NCBI GenBank assembly: GCA_004154925.1
Contig: QJNS01000710.1
Location: forward strand, 47,399 to 111,398
Direction of reading: 5' to 3'
DNA length: 64,000 bases
From: Monosporascus cannonballus
Lineage: Eukaryota > Ascomycota > Sordariomycetes > Xylariales
How positions within the stretch are numbered: position 1 is the first letter of the stretch; every line of letters begins with the position of its first letter. Positions 63,191 to 64,000 of this stretch are shown here, one piece after another. Below the pieces are notes generated by a model. It did no database searches. It saw only the letters and a program-made list of their open reading frames with translations, and was not told the origin of the DNA. Both the position numbers and the translations under genes were made by a program.

Positions 63191-63426
63191 TACCCTTTAT
63201 GGCAGATAGAAAAATTATAAAATAATAAATAGTTATAAGTTAAATAAGGTAATTTCCGACCAGTTGTAAAGCAGATTCTAAGAAATAAATGTATTAGGTT
63301 ATTTTTATCTAACGTTTCCCATTAGCTGCCAGATGGTGGATTTATATTAATAAGTGGGTCGGTAGCTGATCGGTGGCTGGTCGGCTACCAGCCTCATCCT
63401 CATAAAGGCTGTATTCTCATACTTAA

Positions 63427-64000
63427 TTAAAATTATTTTAATTAAAGAAATTTGCAGGTATTCCGTAAAACGTTAAAAACGTTGCCTTGATATTTTGTAA
63501 TATAAATATAAAATGGGTCATAGCCTAATAATCCAGAAAATTAGCTGCTACTTTTTAAAAACTAATTGTACTATTGTCGATCTCGGCTTTTTTTACTATC
63601 TAAAAGATAATGGTTTATATCCTAATTATAAGGGCTAATATTATGCATAAATCGTTAACCTATATAATTATTATTTTCGTTTTTAGAATATTATATTATT
63701 ATCTTAATGTTATAATTTTTTGTTATCTTACGATTTATTCGTTTAACTTTTTACCAAATTTCGAAATTTGTTTTAACCTTTCGCGATATTTTCGTTAAGT
63801 ATTAATTAGGAATTGATTATCGTACACCTTGCCGGATTTGCCCAGATTAACGTATTACTTTCGTAAGTTTTTTCCTAAAAAAAACTTTTTTTAATCGTTA
63901 GAAATATTGATTTTAAAATTTATTTCGTAAGGTCGTTAATATTCTTACGGAAAATATCGTAGTTCCGATCTTTATAAGTATATGCCGTAAAGTCCTAATT
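63427..64000 (-). pseudogene. Copia H gag-like relic
   Basis: On the minus strand the last 330 bases give YTYKDRNYDIFRKNINDLTK, LKSIFLTIKKSFF, KTYESNTLIWANPARCTII and NENIAKG, with few stops. This resembles a Copia gag capsid stretch in position and style, but the identification is positional. The plus-strand frame at 63610-63798 is its complement. Confidence 0.45.

Larger units (their letters stand above)
56038..63421 (-). mobile_element. Chromovirus E3 (minus strand), full-length
   Basis: 7384 bases. 206-base LTRs are at 56038-56243 (3') and 63216-63421 (5'), with exact CTTAA duplications at 56033-56037 and 63422-63426. A polypurine tract is complementary to TTTTCCCTTTTTAAA just inside the left LTR. 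It is colinear with E1 and E2, and somewhat less RIP-mutated in places. Confidence 0.92.
51950..64000 (-). mobile_element. Ty1/Copia element H (minus strand), split by E3, runs off the window
   Basis: Minus-strand Copia-type RT and RNase H relics lie at 51950-54500 and integrase-like sequence at 54700-56000. The flank resumes after E3 at 63427 with gag-like sequence to the window end. CTTAA at 56033-56037 and 63422-63426 shows that the two parts were contiguous before E3. LTRs were not identified: the 5' one would lie beyond 64000 and the 3' one is not provable. Confidence 0.7.

Overview
The window looks like an accessory compartment of a filamentous ascomycete (Pezizomycotina) genome. It has a eukaryotic intron-bearing gene with a TATA box, a heterokaryon-incompatibility (HET) domain fragment, and a deep nest of Ty3/Gypsy chromoviruses plus a Ty1/Copia element. 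All large elements carry the signature of repeat-induced point mutation (RIP): extreme AT content, C-to-T and G-to-A changes, and sense codons turned into stops. Surviving cytosines sit almost only in CpG. The species cannot be named from this sequence.

Layout. 1-600: RIP-mutated C-terminal relic of a Fot1/pogo-like transposase. About 620-5941: normal-composition island holding the one convincing gene, a secreted choice-of-anchor-B (LVIVD-repeat) protein at 4236-5761 with one intron. 5942-28202: chromovirus 'A', with TTGTG target duplications. Nested in A are a solo LTR (6399-6814), an inverted element 'E1' in A's gag, a second full element 'E2' inside E1's LTR, and a solo E-family LTR in A's own 3' LTR. 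28203-29110: a remnant of the original locus with a small solo LTR 'F' (28285-28504). About 29110-31240: a RIP-mutated, unrecognised coding relic. 31240-31640: an island with a HET-domain fragment. 31803-44032: Gypsy element 'G', whose integrase is split by chromovirus 'C' (36094-42831). About 45650-48480: a nearly pure A/T relic 'D' of the A/C family. 48481-51950: RIP-mutated DNA without identity. About 51950 to the window end: minus-strand Copia 'H', split by full-length chromovirus 'E3' (56038-63421).

Seven insertions (A, E2, C, G, E3 and two family-internal solo LTRs) plus solo LTR F have exactly matching 5-bp target-site duplications, so the order of events can be read directly: G before C, H before E3, A before E1 before E2, and solo LTRs later.

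The most interesting content beyond the nest is as follows. (i) A well-preserved antisense reading frame lies between chromodomain and 3' LTR in C and recurs in A. (ii) A long extra sense-strand reading frame follows the chromodomain in all three E copies. (iii) LTR subfamilies share the downstream half but differ in U3, each keeping a TCACGTGA palindrome. (iv) The RIP spectrum spares CpG. The only gene likely to be functional is the secreted beta-propeller-like protein.
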